59,888 bases of DNA, taken from the IMG/VR virus record IMGVR_UViG_3300032797_000052, positions 1 through 59,888 of that record; one strand, given 5' to 3'. Positions 34,304 through 44,054 of the stretch are shown here, one piece after another. Source of the DNA: a virus. Every line of letters begins with the position of its first letter. Within the stretch, counting starts at the first letter, position 1. The notes below the pieces were generated by a model that was not told the origin of the DNA, made no database searches, and was given only the letters and a program-made list of their open reading frames with translations. The position numbers were made by a program, and so were the translations under genes.

Positions 34304-35199
34304 TGGCAAAGGATATAACTTCTGAGTATCTAATGGAACTTTCCAGAAATGCTGGAAAACTTGCTAGAGCGGCTGGAAAGGAAGGTATGACAGCAGATGA
34401 TATAGCAACAGCAGCGGCAGCGGCAATTCATGGCAACGCTAAAATGAAATTATTAGAACTTCTTGATGAGGCTATATCTGCCACTGAAGAATTTAATATA
34501 GGAGAATTTACAGGACCTTTACATAAATGTTTTAATGCAAAAGATATAATAACATATACTAGAAATGGTGCTCTTATAAATGCAAAAGAATTTGCAGGTA
34601 GTTATGAAGATTTAAGAGCAGGAATAGACGCAGCTAGAGCAGAATTAGGTATTGGAAAAACTCTATCTATAATAGATGCTTCAAGATTTTGGAAATGGAG
34701 AATTTATAAACCAGCAAGAGAAGGAGAAATTCCAAAAACATTTTCTGTATATAAATATAAAACTAAACTTTCTAGAGAAAAGACTAAAGAGAGAAAAGAA
34801 AATCAAACAGAAAAATTACTAGCATATGCAAAAGAAAAATATAAACTGACTATTACAGCTAGAAAAAGAGGATGGCAATTGGCTCCTTATTGGTTACTTA
34901 TAGATAATGGTAATAAAATAAATAATATGACGGGAGGACATCCATATCCAGAAGTTAAACCTCAAAGATTTACTTATAAAGCAAAACAAGCAATTAATAT
35001 ACTTTATAGAGATGCAATGGTAGCAGAGATAGAAAAATATGCAAAGGATTTATCTGAGGAAGTTCTTGAGTTTCTCTATAATCCAAAATCAGCAAGACCT
35101 GGAACGGCTTTAGGAAAAGTAAAAGCTAGAGGTAACAGAGTAAGAGATTTATTTGTAACACGCGCAGGATTATTAGGTTATAGAACTGTAGAGGAATAA
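34303..35199 (+). CDS. HK97 gp10-like tail completion protein (tentative)
   Basis: 298 residues from a GTG start. Charged, helical N-terminal third, a region YKLTITARKRGWQLAPYWLLIDNG resembling the core of tail-completion proteins, and a C-terminal helical part. The location one gene before the tail-terminator candidate and two before the tail tube is right for this family. Confidence 0.55.
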   Translation: MAKDITSEYLMELSRNAGKLARAAGKEGMTADDIATAAAAAIHGNAKMKLLELLDEAISATEEFNIGEFTGPLHKCFNAKDIITYTRNGALINAKEFAGSYEDLRAGIDAARAELGIGKTLSIIDASRFWKWRIYKPAREGEIPKTFSVYKYKTKLSREKTKERKENQTEKLLAYAKEKYKLTITARKRGWQLAPYWLLIDNGNKINNMTGGHPYPEVKPQRFTYKAKQAINILYRDAMVAEIEKYAKDLSEEVLEFLYNPKSARPGTALGKVKARGNRVRDLFVTRAGLLGYRTVEE

Positions 35200-35648
35200 T
35201 GCATCTTTTAAGAAAACAAGATTTAAGCATATATTATTGGCTCCAAAGTCTATTGTCGGCATATTCATTTGTGTCGGTAGAAGATGGATATCCAGATAAA
35301 ATTCTGGTTAATCCAACTGTCTCGATTGATGCGATGGATTTTCCTATCGTACCTTTCGAGTTAGGTAATAGAGTAGGACAAAGAAGGAGACCTTGGGCTA
35401 TAGATATATTTGCATTAAATAAGGCTCAGAGAGACGAGTTAGCTTATCTTATCATGGATGCCCTCGAAAACAGTATATCTGTCTACGACTATGATATAAA
35501 TTTCCCGCCTCCAACACCACCGCAAATTGGTGCATTAGAGCCGAGCGATATTGAGGTTAGAATAATTATGTCTTTTCCTAGTGGTTCAGAGGAAAAGTTA
35601 TTCTGGCGTTCCTCAATTCTGTTTATAACTACGTACCACCCAAATTAA
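35199..35648 (+). CDS. Tail terminator-like protein (tentative)
   Basis: 149 residues, directly before the tail tube gene. Pattern of mixed beta strands and helices (FVSVEDGYPDKILVNPTVSI, QRDELAYLIMDALE) as in small gpU-like terminators. 1-bp overlap with the previous gene. Call made from position and size. Confidence 0.5.
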   Translation: MHLLRKQDLSIYYWLQSLLSAYSFVSVEDGYPDKILVNPTVSIDAMDFPIVPFELGNRVGQRRRPWAIDIFALNKAQRDELAYLIMDALENSISVYDYDINFPPPTPPQIGALEPSDIEVRIIMSFPSGSEEKLFWRSSILFITTYHPN

Positions 35649-35666
35649 TTTAGGAGGAAATTTTAA

Positions 35667-36860
35667 ATGGCAACAAGACGAGTTTCAATTCCATCTAAGC
35701 ATGTCGAGCTTAAGTTAGTTGGCCCTCGTGATGCTTTACTTGTGCCTCGCGTTCAAAGATTAACTGCAAATGCTGATATTCCATCAACTTCAGTTGATGA
35801 ACTTGGAAATTCTCAGCACGTTGGAACTTCTAGAGATATGCCAAATGTTACTTTGACATTTCAAGCTATGGATGTTGGACATAAAATTGTATCTATTCTA
35901 ACTGGTACAAGTATGTCAGGATATCCTGGTGCTGGAATAAATATAACAGCATTGGCTAAAACATTTGACGCCGTTGGTCTAATTAAAGATGAGACGGTTG
36001 CTGATTATATTAAGACGATGCACTTAAGAAAATTGACTCTCCAAACAATAGCCTTAAATTACACTGTTGATGGTGATTCTACAGAAGAATACACAGCAAT
36101 TGGTTCTGCAAAGCGTTGGTTTACAAATGATGTTGTAGTTGAGAAATTTGCATCAGGTTCTACTGTTTTCACGCTTGCATACACACCTGTTGCCCTTAAA
36201 GATGGAAGTAAAGCTATATCAGTTATTAGAGATACTAACTACGATACAGAAGTATCTGGTGCACCTGGAGCCGGAGAATATAGAATTGTTACTACAACTC
36301 TTACTCTTGGAACCGCTATTACTTCCCAAGTTATCGTAGTCTACCAAGCTAACCCTGGTGGAAATAACTGGACAGATGTTAGTGATTTGACTCTTCCGTC
36401 ATCCATTAAGGGTAAAGATGTTCCATTGCTTATTCAAGCAAATAATATGGAAAGAGTGCAGTCATTAACAATTAATGCTGCGTTCAATCCTACTGCCGTT
36501 AGAGAAATGGGTAATAGAAATATAGTTGGATATACTTATCCAGTTCCAGATGTTACTGGTACTATTACAGTATTGGATACAGATACTCAACTTATTAGAT
36601 TATTCACTAGTGGTGGATTAGGCGATACAGAGTTCCAAAGTGGATTCTGTGCAGCTACAGGAATTTCATTGATTGTTAAATTGCTTGATCCTGCTTCATG
36701 CACTCCTCCATACAGTGTTCTTAAGACAGTTTACCTTGATAAGATTACAATTACAAGCGATGGATTTACATCTAATGTAAATGATAATGCTTCTCAAACA
36801 TTTGATTGGAGATCAGAGACAGGTAATCTAATTGTCTACTCAGGTGCAATGCCTGGATAA
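35667..36860 (+). CDS. Major tail tube protein
   Basis: 397 residues with AGGAGG seven to eight bases before ATG, the strongest site of this block. Beta-rich, starting MATRRVSIPSKHVELKLVG, with repeated short strands and a C-terminal FDWRSETGNLIVYSG. It is placed between tail completion genes and chaperones and followed by a terminator, as expected of an abundant tube protein. With no sheath gene nearby this favours a siphovirus tail. Confidence 0.7.
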   Translation: MATRRVSIPSKHVELKLVGPRDALLVPRVQRLTANADIPSTSVDELGNSQHVGTSRDMPNVTLTFQAMDVGHKIVSILTGTSMSGYPGAGINITALAKTFDAVGLIKDETVADYIKTMHLRKLTLQTIALNYTVDGDSTEEYTAIGSAKRWFTNDVVVEKFASGSTVFTLAYTPVALKDGSKAISVIRDTNYDTEVSGAPGAGEYRIVTTTLTLGTAITSQVIVVYQANPGGNNWTDVSDLTLPSSIKGKDVPLLIQANNMERVQSLTINAAFNPTAVREMGNRNIVGYTYPVPDVTGTITVLDTDTQLIRLFTSGGLGDTEFQSGFCAATGISLIVKLLDPASCTPPYSVLKTVYLDKITITSDGFTSNVNDNASQTFDWRSETGNLIVYSGAMPG

Positions 36861-36896
36861 TTATAACTAAATAATTTTGACAAAAGGGAGTATATT

Positions 36897-36963
36897 GAGG
36901 GGTCATACATAAAATTCTGGATTAATTTTAGAATTATGTAATTATGTATGACCCCTCGGTTTC
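36897..36963 (+). terminator. Rho-independent terminator after tail tube gene
   Basis: GAGGGGTCATACATAA (36897-36912) pairs perfectly over 16 bp with TTATGTATGACCCCTC (36942-36957) across a 29-nt loop, followed by GGTTTCTT. It should cut expression between tube and chaperone genes. Confidence 0.75.
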
Positions 36964-36978
36964 TTAAAGGAGGCTAAC

Positions 36979-37124
36979 ATGAACAAGCCGGGGAGTACCA
37001 AGTAGTTCAAGTGTACTGTGAATTTTGTGGCCGTTATATAAGAGTAGAACATGGAGATGATTGGTTAATTTGTCCAAACTGCGGTCAATTATTAATGTGG
37101 CATGTAGTTATGGATATAGGATAG
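36979..37124 (+). pseudogene. Zinc-ribbon microprotein with interrupted frame
   Basis: AAGGAGG precedes ATG at 36979, but that frame stops after eight codons (MNKPGSTK). In the -1 frame an intact zinc ribbon runs to the TAG at 37122-37124 with the core VYCEFCGRYIRV then WLICPNCGQLL. The two meet at CCGGGGAGT, where a P-site slip on GGGG would join them into a protein of about 48 residues. It may be programmed frameshifting, a sequencing indel or a recently broken gene. Only GTG at 37011 could start the second frame, without a ribosome binding site. Confidence 0.5.
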
Positions 37125-37133
37125 GAGAGGAAA

Positions 37134-37898
37134 ATGGATATCGAAAAAAATGATGTAAATCTTTCTAGTTTATTTAAATGGCAAACTAAAATAACAATTA
37201 AGGATGCTAATGGAAATGATGCAGCTTATGCTTTTATGAGATTGGTAGGAGATGCTGATTTAAATAGAGCTAGAGTTTTTGCATTAAGAGAAAGTTCTAA
37301 ATTGAGAAAGGCATTAAAAACACCTGGAACAGATGAGTATGAGGGATATATTGCTCAAATTAAAGAACAAGAAAAAGATATTTTAACAAGAGCAATCCTA
37401 TTGTTTGAGATAAATGAACTTTCTGAATCTGCTAGAAAAGATGTGGATTTAAAGTTTCCTATAGAACCAAAATCTGATGCCTCTCAAGAGGAACATGAGG
37501 AATACCAAAAAGAACTTGATGATTTTCCTAAAAACTTTGCAGATGCATCCGAAAAAATTTTGCGTAAAAGAATTAAACAAGAGGAGAAACGTCTGGAAGC
37601 AATGGAGGAACAAGATTTAAAAAAGGAGTATATTGCGGGATTTATAAATTATCTCTGCCAAGAAGAAATGACAAGAAAATTTATAGATTTTTGTGTGTAT
37701 CTTGGAACATTTAAAGATAAAAGATATAAGAATAAAGCATTTGAAAATTTTGAAGATTTTAATAACTCTGCTCCAGAATTAAAAGAACAATTGAAGAAAG
37801 AGTATAATGAACTTGAAATGAAGATACCAGACCTAAAAAAATTGCCAGAAGCAACGCAGTCTCAACCGCTTGGAGCGTTGCCCAAGGACAATGGATAA
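37134..37898 (+). CDS. Tail assembly chaperone, short form (G-like)
   Basis: 254 residues, charged and helical, directly before the tape measure. In lambda-like phages this position holds gpG, whose C-terminus is replaced by a -1 frameshift to make gpG-T. The required A AAA AAA heptamer is in frame at 37835-37841. It binds the tape measure during tail assembly. GAGAGG precedes ATG. Confidence 0.8.
   Translation: MDIEKNDVNLSSLFKWQTKITIKDANGNDAAYAFMRLVGDADLNRARVFALRESSKLRKALKTPGTDEYEGYIAQIKEQEKDILTRAILLFEINELSESARKDVDLKFPIEPKSDASQEEHEEYQKELDDFPKNFADASEKILRKRIKQEEKRLEAMEEQDLKKEYIAGFINYLCQEEMTRKFIDFCVYLGTFKDKRYKNKAFENFEDFNNSAPELKEQLKKEYNELEMKIPDLKKLPEATQSQPLGALPKDNG
37835..37841 (+). promoter_or_regulatory. 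-1 programmed frameshift slippery site
   Basis: The zero-frame codons read CTA AAA AAA TTG, so the run forms the X XXY YYZ heptamer A AAA AAA. After slipping, translation continues ATT GCC AGA AGC without a stop to 38143. This creates a 336-residue fusion (236 zero-frame residues plus 100). Confidence 0.8.
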
Positions 37899-38143
37899 AA
37901 TTATTTCCAGAATTTAAATCACCACTCGATATGCCTTGGCCTTACAGTTTTATAATAAGAAAAAGACAGCAAATAGATTCATTTAATGAGTTACCAAAAG
38001 AAAAAAGACCTCCCGAAAAAATGATTTGGTGGGGAACTCCAGAAAATATTGAAGAGTGGATGGAAAAAGTTTATCCTACAAGTGGTAAAAAAGAAGAACT
38101 TGATGGAATTAATATGATTATTGAGGATAATGAGATAGAATAA
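37841..38143 (+). CDS. Frameshift extension of tail chaperone (T-like)
   Basis: This frame has no start before the slip site. From the slip point it encodes 100 residues with AWSVAQGQWIKLFPEF, then MPWPYSFIIRKRQ and PPEKMIWWGTPENIEEW. An ATG-only reading from 37931 would miss 30 codons of clearly coding sequence. The fused product should act as the gpG-T equivalent, bridging tape measure and tail tube protein. Ends three bases before the tape measure start. Confidence 0.8.
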   Translation: MARSNAVSTAWSVAQGQWIKLFPEFKSPLDMPWPYSFIIRKRQQIDSFNELPKEKRPPEKMIWWGTPENIEEWMEKVYPTSGKKEELDGINMIIEDNEIE

Positions 38144-38145
38144 AA

Positions 38146-41100
38146 ATGCCATCTTTTAGTGAAATGTCTGCCAATATAACAATAGTAGAGAATGCAATAC
38201 GTGATCTTGCTGGTCAACTTAAACAATTAAGTTCAGCAGATATCAATAAACTTGCTATTCTTCGTGATACATTAAACTCTCTTAGTTCAGGAAAATTTAC
38301 AGCGGGTGGACCGACTCAAATGATTCAAACTTGGAGAGATATTGTAACTCAATTAAATTTAACTGAAGAAGCAGCTATAAGAGTTGAGGCAGCTTTACGA
38401 AGAGTTGGAAATCTAGGAATATCTAGTGGTAGGTTTACAGGAGTAACTAGTCCGGCCAGAGATTATGAATTAAATAATCAATTACGCGCTGATATTGAAA
38501 GATCAATAATGCAAAGATCAGTAACTACAGGACAAACAGGAACACCAGGATTAGAGAATGAATGGCAAAGTGTTATTAATCGAAGATTAAGACAAGTTAC
38601 TCGTGCCGGTATAAATGTTCCTATGGATGCAGAGCAAATAGCTGCTATGGAAGGTAGAGTCACAGAGGCACAACAAGCTACTGCTGATAGTCTAGCGAGA
38701 CAGATCGCTGACAGAGAGGCTAATTTAGCCTTAATGCAAAGGGAAGTAACAACAGCAGGACAATTAGCGGATGTAGAAAATAGAGGAGATCAGACAGGAA
38801 GAGGTGCAAATTTAACTCCTGCACAACAAAGAAATGCTAATAGATTAGAAGAAATTAGAACCTTGTTTACTACGGAGGCTCCTAAAGAACAAGTAGCTGT
38901 AATTCCTGGCGGTCAAGTTGCTATAGAGAATGTAAGAAAAAGTTTGCAAAATCTTGGTATGTCTTATGAGAATTTAAATAGAGTTCAAGTTGAAGCCTCG
39001 ACAAGCACAACTAGATGGTCTGCTAGTTTGACTGATCAAAACGGTCTTATCGTAAATGCTACTCTTACAACTGATAAATATGGTAATGTTCTTAAAGATA
39101 TGGGGACTAGATTTAGAGGATTCTGGTCTACGGTTAGCAGGGATATTGCAAAAGTTGCAGAATGGGGAATTGCTGTTTCTGTTATATATGGAACAATGCG
39201 AAAATTTAATGAACTTATTAAAGAAGCCATCGAGATTCAATCTAAATTAGCAGATGTTGAAATAGCATTAGCATCTAGTACGACAAATATAAATACCATC
39301 TTTGATACCGCTAACAGAGTTGCTAGAGAGTTTGGTACAAGTGTTACTGGTGTTATAGATGGTTATTTATTAGCATATAGAGCTACAGGAGAATATAGAT
39401 CAGAGGCAGAAAGAACAAGAGTAGCAACCATATTACTAAGTGATTCTATGATGTTGGCTAAACTATCTGGAATGGATCAAGCTGTTGCAATGGATACTTT
39501 AGTTGCTGCACTTAAACAAATGGGATGGGGATTAGATCGTGGGGGAGAATTACTTGATAAATGGGTGGCAGTTACAAGAGTTGCAAATGTTGATCTTAGA
39601 ACTCTTGCAACATCTTTCTCTATTGTGTCATCAGCCGCAGAAGGTGTTGGCATAGATGTTGATAAATTAAATGGTATTATTGCAGCTTTTGCTGAAGTAA
39701 CTCCATACAGTGCTGAGGAAGTTGCTAATGCTATTAGAGGTTTTGTTGCCGGATTCCAAAGTAGAGAAACCGAAGATGCTCTTGCAAGATATGGAATTTC
39801 TGTAAGAAATACGACAGGAGAATTAAGAGCTTTTGAAGAGGTTCTTACCGAGATTGCTTCTAGACGAGCACAAAATATTATATCAGAAGAGCAACTTTCT
39901 GCTATATCAAACATTATGGGTGGTGGTTGGAGACGTGGTGCTCAATTGAAAGCTATGCTTGAAAATTGGTCCAGAGTTAGTGCAATAACTGCTGTAAGTG
40001 CGGCTGCTAATGGAGAGGCACAAAGAGCTTTAGCTATTAAGATGGATACAGTTAAGACAGCTCTAACTAATCTAGCTAATGCATTTTCTAATTTAGCAAG
40101 AACACTTGGATATGAGGGAGGTTTTCTTGAGATAATTCAAAAAGGTGCAGAATTTTTAACTCGTCTTATTGATGGAATTACATCTCTAACTAGAGTTCTA
40201 GGAAGAGCCACTCCAGTTCTTATTGCTTTTGGAGCAGCTATGGCGTTTGTTAAATCAGAAATGTGGCAACAACAATTAACAATAATGTCTGGAGTAATGG
40301 GACAACAATCTTTAGCAACAAATCTTGATCCAACATTCCAACTTGGAAGACGTATTCAAGGACTTATACAAAAAATATCCTTACCCGTTCAAGGACTTTT
40401 GGGTGGAATTTTAGCTACTACATTAACAGGTGATCTCCAAAGAGCATTTAGAAGTGGTACTTCTGGAATTGAAAGAAGTCAGTCTTTTGCTAGAATTGGA
40501 GTTACAATAGCAGGAACATTATTTGGAACTATGTTAACAAAAAGTCCAATAATGGGATCAATGATAGGTACTGCTGCAAGTCAAGCATTAATACAGGAAC
40601 TTGGACAAAATATTGGTGGACTCCAAAATTTATTCGCTGGCCTTATTGCAAGTTCAATAGAAGAAGTTACTGGAAATCGTCCAATAGGTCCTAATGAACC
40701 AACTCCAGAAGAGGATTTAAGAACAAGAGGAAGAGCATTAATTGAAAATATTCCAATTATTTCACCTGTAATTGGTACTTTACTTACTCTTAATGCAGGA
40801 AGAGCTAGACGAGCTATAGCAAATGAAAGGGGAGTTCTGCCTGGAGAAGTTTCAGAACAAGATGTGCAAGAAGCTCAAACAATGGGAATTCTAGGTGTTC
40901 TTTCTGGAAGAACATCTAGAGCAGATGCACAAGCAATGTTTGGATATATGTTAGGGAATGCTTTATCAAATCTTCCTCAACAACCTGGAACTAGAGCATT
41001 AGCTGCCGCTATATTAGATGAAAGTACAGCTTTAGCCGCACAAACAATGTCAGAACAAGGGGCGTATCTACCAACAAGTCCATTCGGTAGAAGAATGCAA

Positions 41101-42702
41101 GCTACTGGTGGAATGGAAGGAATTGCTACTCAAAGAATTGAAGAAGAACGTCGTACTAGATTTTTACAAGCAACAAGAGGACAAATAACCACCGCTGATT
41201 ATCAAAGATTTTTAGATAATGCACCAACTATGATAGAAAGTATTAATGTAATGTATGCTGCTTTAGGAGATAGTGCCCAAGCAATTATGGGAGCAGATAG
41301 TGCAGCGGATGCTTATGGTAAACTAGTTGACGTTGTTATGGATATGCCAGCAGAACAATTAACCCAAATAGAAAGTGCTGCAAATGGAGTTGGAAGAGCA
41401 TTAGATACTTGGTCAACTGCACCTACCGCTGAAAATCAACAATTACTAAATGATGCATTAAGACAATACCAGGATTTAATGACAGCAACAGTACAAGGAC
41501 AGAGATATGCAGCATTTACTGCTCCACAAGCTGTTCTCGTTTCACCAGAGGCTACTCAGGCACAAATTGCAGCAGCAATTGCACAGGCTAGAGCACTTAC
41601 AGATGCTTGGGTGGAAGCTATGGCTCCAAATGATCCTGTAGCACTAAGAGATGGTTTTGAGGAACTGGCAATTTTAAATTCAGATACATATGCAAGAGCA
41701 TATTTGGAAAATATAAAAGATGTTATGCCAGATGCTTTGAATCAAATATTAGAAGAAATGAATATCGCAGGTCAGACAGGACCAATACCTATTAATTGGG
41801 AACAACCAGGAATACCATCCGCACAAATGCCAACTCAACAACAAGCAAATGCATTAACTGCATGGTTACAACGACAAGCACAAGCTCAGGGAGTGACTTG
41901 GACTCCTCATCCTGAGACTACCTTACTACTTGGAACAGATAAAATTGTTCGTGCTATTGATACAGATAGACTTGTTTTATCTATGCTCTTACAAGATATA
42001 AAGAACTTGGAGGAACAACAATTAGAAGGTGTATTCAATCTTCCAGCAGATATGGCTGCACTTGTTCCAATGACAGGTCGTTTATATTTCTCCACATCTC
42101 CAATTAATCAACAAGGAGGAGTGGGAGGATTTGATTGGGGAGATATATTAAATGAACCAGCAAATAATCTTGATAATGCTGGAGATAATTTAAATCTTGC
42201 TGCTGCGGCATTAATTAGAAATGCCCGTGGGTATTTATATCCAGAACAAGAAACAACTCGAAATCTGCGTGGATATAGATATCCAACTCAACAAATAGGT
42301 ATGGGAGCAGAGGAGGATTATGGAATAAGACATAGTAGAAGAGGGACAACAAGTATTGGACAAAGAGAGGATTTTGGAGTAAGACATCCAACTTTAGAAT
42401 CTTTATATCCTGCTGAAAGCATTTTGGATAGACTTCTAAAAGCTTTAAGTATAGTTTTAGGTAATATGGGTGGGATGATTTACAATCCCAATCCAATGCC
42501 TGAAACTGGAGGTAGAGGTCCTGGGTTACAAAATATAATGCCAGCCTCAATACCAATTACTAATAGAATTACTTTTGAAAATCAAAGCATTGTATATGTT
42601 GACGGACAGAAGATCGTTGATGTACTTTTGAAGAGAAACTTAATAGACTTTAAGACTGCTAAAAGAAGAACTGGAACAGTCGCTTACGATGTGAGTGCAT
42701 AA
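38146..42702 (+). CDS. Tail tape measure protein
   Basis: 1518 residues, the largest gene. Near 360-560 lies a TP901-type tape measure domain: EIQSKLADVEIALASSTTNI, VAREFGTSVTGVIDGYL, TVRVATILLSDSMML-like helices, and AITAVSAAANGEAQRALAIK near 615. A hydrophobic stretch at about 680-710 could enter the membrane. The C-terminal third is Gln/Ala-rich and repetitive. It sets tail length; by the usual relation of about 1.5 angstrom per residue the tail would be about 200 nm. Confidence 0.95.
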   Translation: MPSFSEMSANITIVENAIRDLAGQLKQLSSADINKLAILRDTLNSLSSGKFTAGGPTQMIQTWRDIVTQLNLTEEAAIRVEAALRRVGNLGISSGRFTGVTSPARDYELNNQLRADIERSIMQRSVTTGQTGTPGLENEWQSVINRRLRQVTRAGINVPMDAEQIAAMEGRVTEAQQATADSLARQIADREANLALMQREVTTAGQLADVENRGDQTGRGANLTPAQQRNANRLEEIRTLFTTEAPKEQVAVIPGGQVAIENVRKSLQNLGMSYENLNRVQVEASTSTTRWSASLTDQNGLIVNATLTTDKYGNVLKDMGTRFRGFWSTVSRDIAKVAEWGIAVSVIYGTMRKFNELIKEAIEIQSKLADVEIALASSTTNINTIFDTANRVAREFGTSVTGVIDGYLLAYRATGEYRSEAERTRVATILLSDSMMLAKLSGMDQAVAMDTLVAALKQMGWGLDRGGELLDKWVAVTRVANVDLRTLATSFSIVSSAAEGVGIDVDKLNGIIAAFAEVTPYSAEEVANAIRGFVAGFQSRETEDALARYGISVRNTTGELRAFEEVLTEIASRRAQNIISEEQLSAISNIMGGGWRRGAQLKAMLENWSRVSAITAVSAAANGEAQRALAIKMDTVKTALTNLANAFSNLARTLGYEGGFLEIIQKGAEFLTRLIDGITSLTRVLGRATPVLIAFGAAMAFVKSEMWQQQLTIMSGVMGQQSLATNLDPTFQLGRRIQGLIQKISLPVQGLLGGILATTLTGDLQRAFRSGTSGIERSQSFARIGVTIAGTLFGTMLTKSPIMGSMIGTAASQALIQELGQNIGGLQNLFAGLIASSIEEVTGNRPIGPNEPTPEEDLRTRGRALIENIPIISPVIGTLLTLNAGRARRAIANERGVLPGEVSEQDVQEAQTMGILGVLSGRTSRADAQAMFGYMLGNALSNLPQQPGTRALAAAILDESTALAAQTMSEQGAYLPTSPFGRRMQATGGMEGIATQRIEEERRTRFLQATRGQITTADYQRFLDNAPTMIESINVMYAALGDSAQAIMGADSAADAYGKLVDVVMDMPAEQLTQIESAANGVGRALDTWSTAPTAENQQLLNDALRQYQDLMTATVQGQRYAAFTAPQAVLVSPEATQAQIAAAIAQARALTDAWVEAMAPNDPVALRDGFEELAILNSDTYARAYLENIKDVMPDALNQILEEMNIAGQTGPIPINWEQPGIPSAQMPTQQQANALTAWLQRQAQAQGVTWTPHPETTLLLGTDKIVRAIDTDRLVLSMLLQDIKNLEEQQLEGVFNLPADMAALVPMTGRLYFSTSPINQQGGVGGFDWGDILNEPANNLDNAGDNLNLAAAALIRNARGYLYPEQETTRNLRGYRYPTQQIGMGAEEDYGIRHSRRGTTSIGQREDFGVRHPTLESLYPAESILDRLLKALSIVLGNMGGMIYNPNPMPETGGRGPGLQNIMPASIPITNRITFENQSIVYVDGQKIVDVLLKRNLIDFKTAKRRTGTVAYDVSA

Positions 42703-42705
42703 AAT

Positions 42706-43062
42706 ATGGCATCTATATGGAAACTTAATGGAATTGATATTTATGTAGATCAGTATGGAATAGCAGAATCTCCAACCATTGCTGAAATAAATCCAATCAA
42801 TTCTACCGATACAATCTTTCATTATATTAATACACCAGACAGTAAGGTAGAAATCCAAGGAATAGTTGTTGGGAGTGGAAACCTTGCATTAATAAGGGGA
42901 ACTGTAGCATCAGTTGTAACTTTAATTACTGATCTCGATAATGTTACAGTCTTAGTTTCAGATATAAAAGCTGAAAGACAATTAATTGTATGTCAACATA
43001 TTGATGAACTTCAATCAACAACCGCTCCAATTTATAGAGTAACAATAGCATTGAGACAATAA
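42706..43062 (+). CDS. Tail protein after tape measure
   Basis: 118 residues, beta-rich: SIWKLNGIDIYVDQYGI, KVEIQGIVVGSG, IYRVTIALRQ. Small proteins in this place are often distal tail or LysM-less baseplate parts. No specific family recognised. Confidence 0.6.
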   Translation: MASIWKLNGIDIYVDQYGIAESPTIAEINPINSTDTIFHYINTPDSKVEIQGIVVGSGNLALIRGTVASVVTLITDLDNVTVLVSDIKAERQLIVCQHIDELQSTTAPIYRVTIALRQ

Positions 43063-43063
43063 A

Positions 43064-44047
43064 ATGGTAGCAACTCCAAAGATTCTAACCAATACTGTTT
43101 CTAGTTGTACTGGATTAAAGTCAATTAGAGTAACAGAATCTTATAATGCTGCTCTTGCACAGACACAGATAGCCTGTTATGATACAACATTAAATCTAGG
43201 CGATGCAATAAATTTCGATATAGGTTATGTTGGGGATAGTGGAAAAGCCTTTCAAGGATATGTCAAACATATCGAGAAAAATCTTCCTGATTTAACTACT
43301 ACTGTTGTTTGTGAGGATGAACTAACAAAAGCTGTAGATTATTATATGGCATCTGATACTCCAGATAATCCATTCAGTAGATCAGATATACTTACTGAAG
43401 ATTTGGTTAGAGATATTCTTGCTGAGGCACAAATATCATCCTTTACATCAAGTATTCCTCTTGTAGTTTATTGGGGAACTCATGGAACAAGAGTTGAATT
43501 CAATCTTACAAATGCTTGGCAAGCAGCCAAATCTATTGTAGATGCTCTAGCTTGGCATCTTTACTGTGATAGAAATGGATTAGTTCATTTAACAGACGAT
43601 CATCCATATAAAGAGATTGGAGAGATTATTACACCAGATTTTACTTGGACCGATGCAACTCATAATTTAATAGCTCTCACTTCTTCAATTTCTGCTGAGG
43701 AATTAAGAAATAGAGTTGTAGTTTATGGAATAAATAATTTATCTGCTACAGCGTCAGCATCAAGTCCATATCTTCCACCAGGATTTTATAAAACAGCAGT
43801 AGTTGCAACTCCTATTATTACGAATACTGGACAGGCACAACAAGTCGCAGATTTGAACTTAGCTAGATTTAATAGACTAACTGAATCATTAAATATTGTT
43901 GTTGAGGGAGACTACGAGATTACTCCAAGAAAATGGGCTAATATAACTAATACATATCTAGGAATAAGTGGGGATTGGTTTATTTATCAAGTAGAACATA
44001 CATTTGATGATAGCGGTTATAAGTGTAATGTCATGGTAACGAGGTAA
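43064..44047 (+). CDS. Baseplate hub protein, late control D-like
   Basis: 327 residues. Opens with TPKILTNTVSSCTGLKSIRV and contains LGDAINFDIGYVGDSGKAFQGYVKHIEKN, the gpD-like hub pattern, then AWQAAKSIVDALAWHLYCDRNG and a C-terminal YLGISGDWFIYQVEHTFD typical of such hubs. It should form a ring that ends the tube. Confidence 0.7.
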   Translation: MVATPKILTNTVSSCTGLKSIRVTESYNAALAQTQIACYDTTLNLGDAINFDIGYVGDSGKAFQGYVKHIEKNLPDLTTTVVCEDELTKAVDYYMASDTPDNPFSRSDILTEDLVRDILAEAQISSFTSSIPLVVYWGTHGTRVEFNLTNAWQAAKSIVDALAWHLYCDRNGLVHLTDDHPYKEIGEIITPDFTWTDATHNLIALTSSISAEELRNRVVVYGINNLSATASASSPYLPPGFYKTAVVATPIITNTGQAQQVADLNLARFNRLTESLNIVVEGDYEITPRKWANITNTYLGISGDWFIYQVEHTFDDSGYKCNVMVTR

Positions 44048-44054
44048 GGATAAA

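Noticed and set aside
36877-36896. TTGACA followed by TATATT after the tail tube gene
   Set aside because: The spacing is only 8 bp, which is unusable for sigma70.
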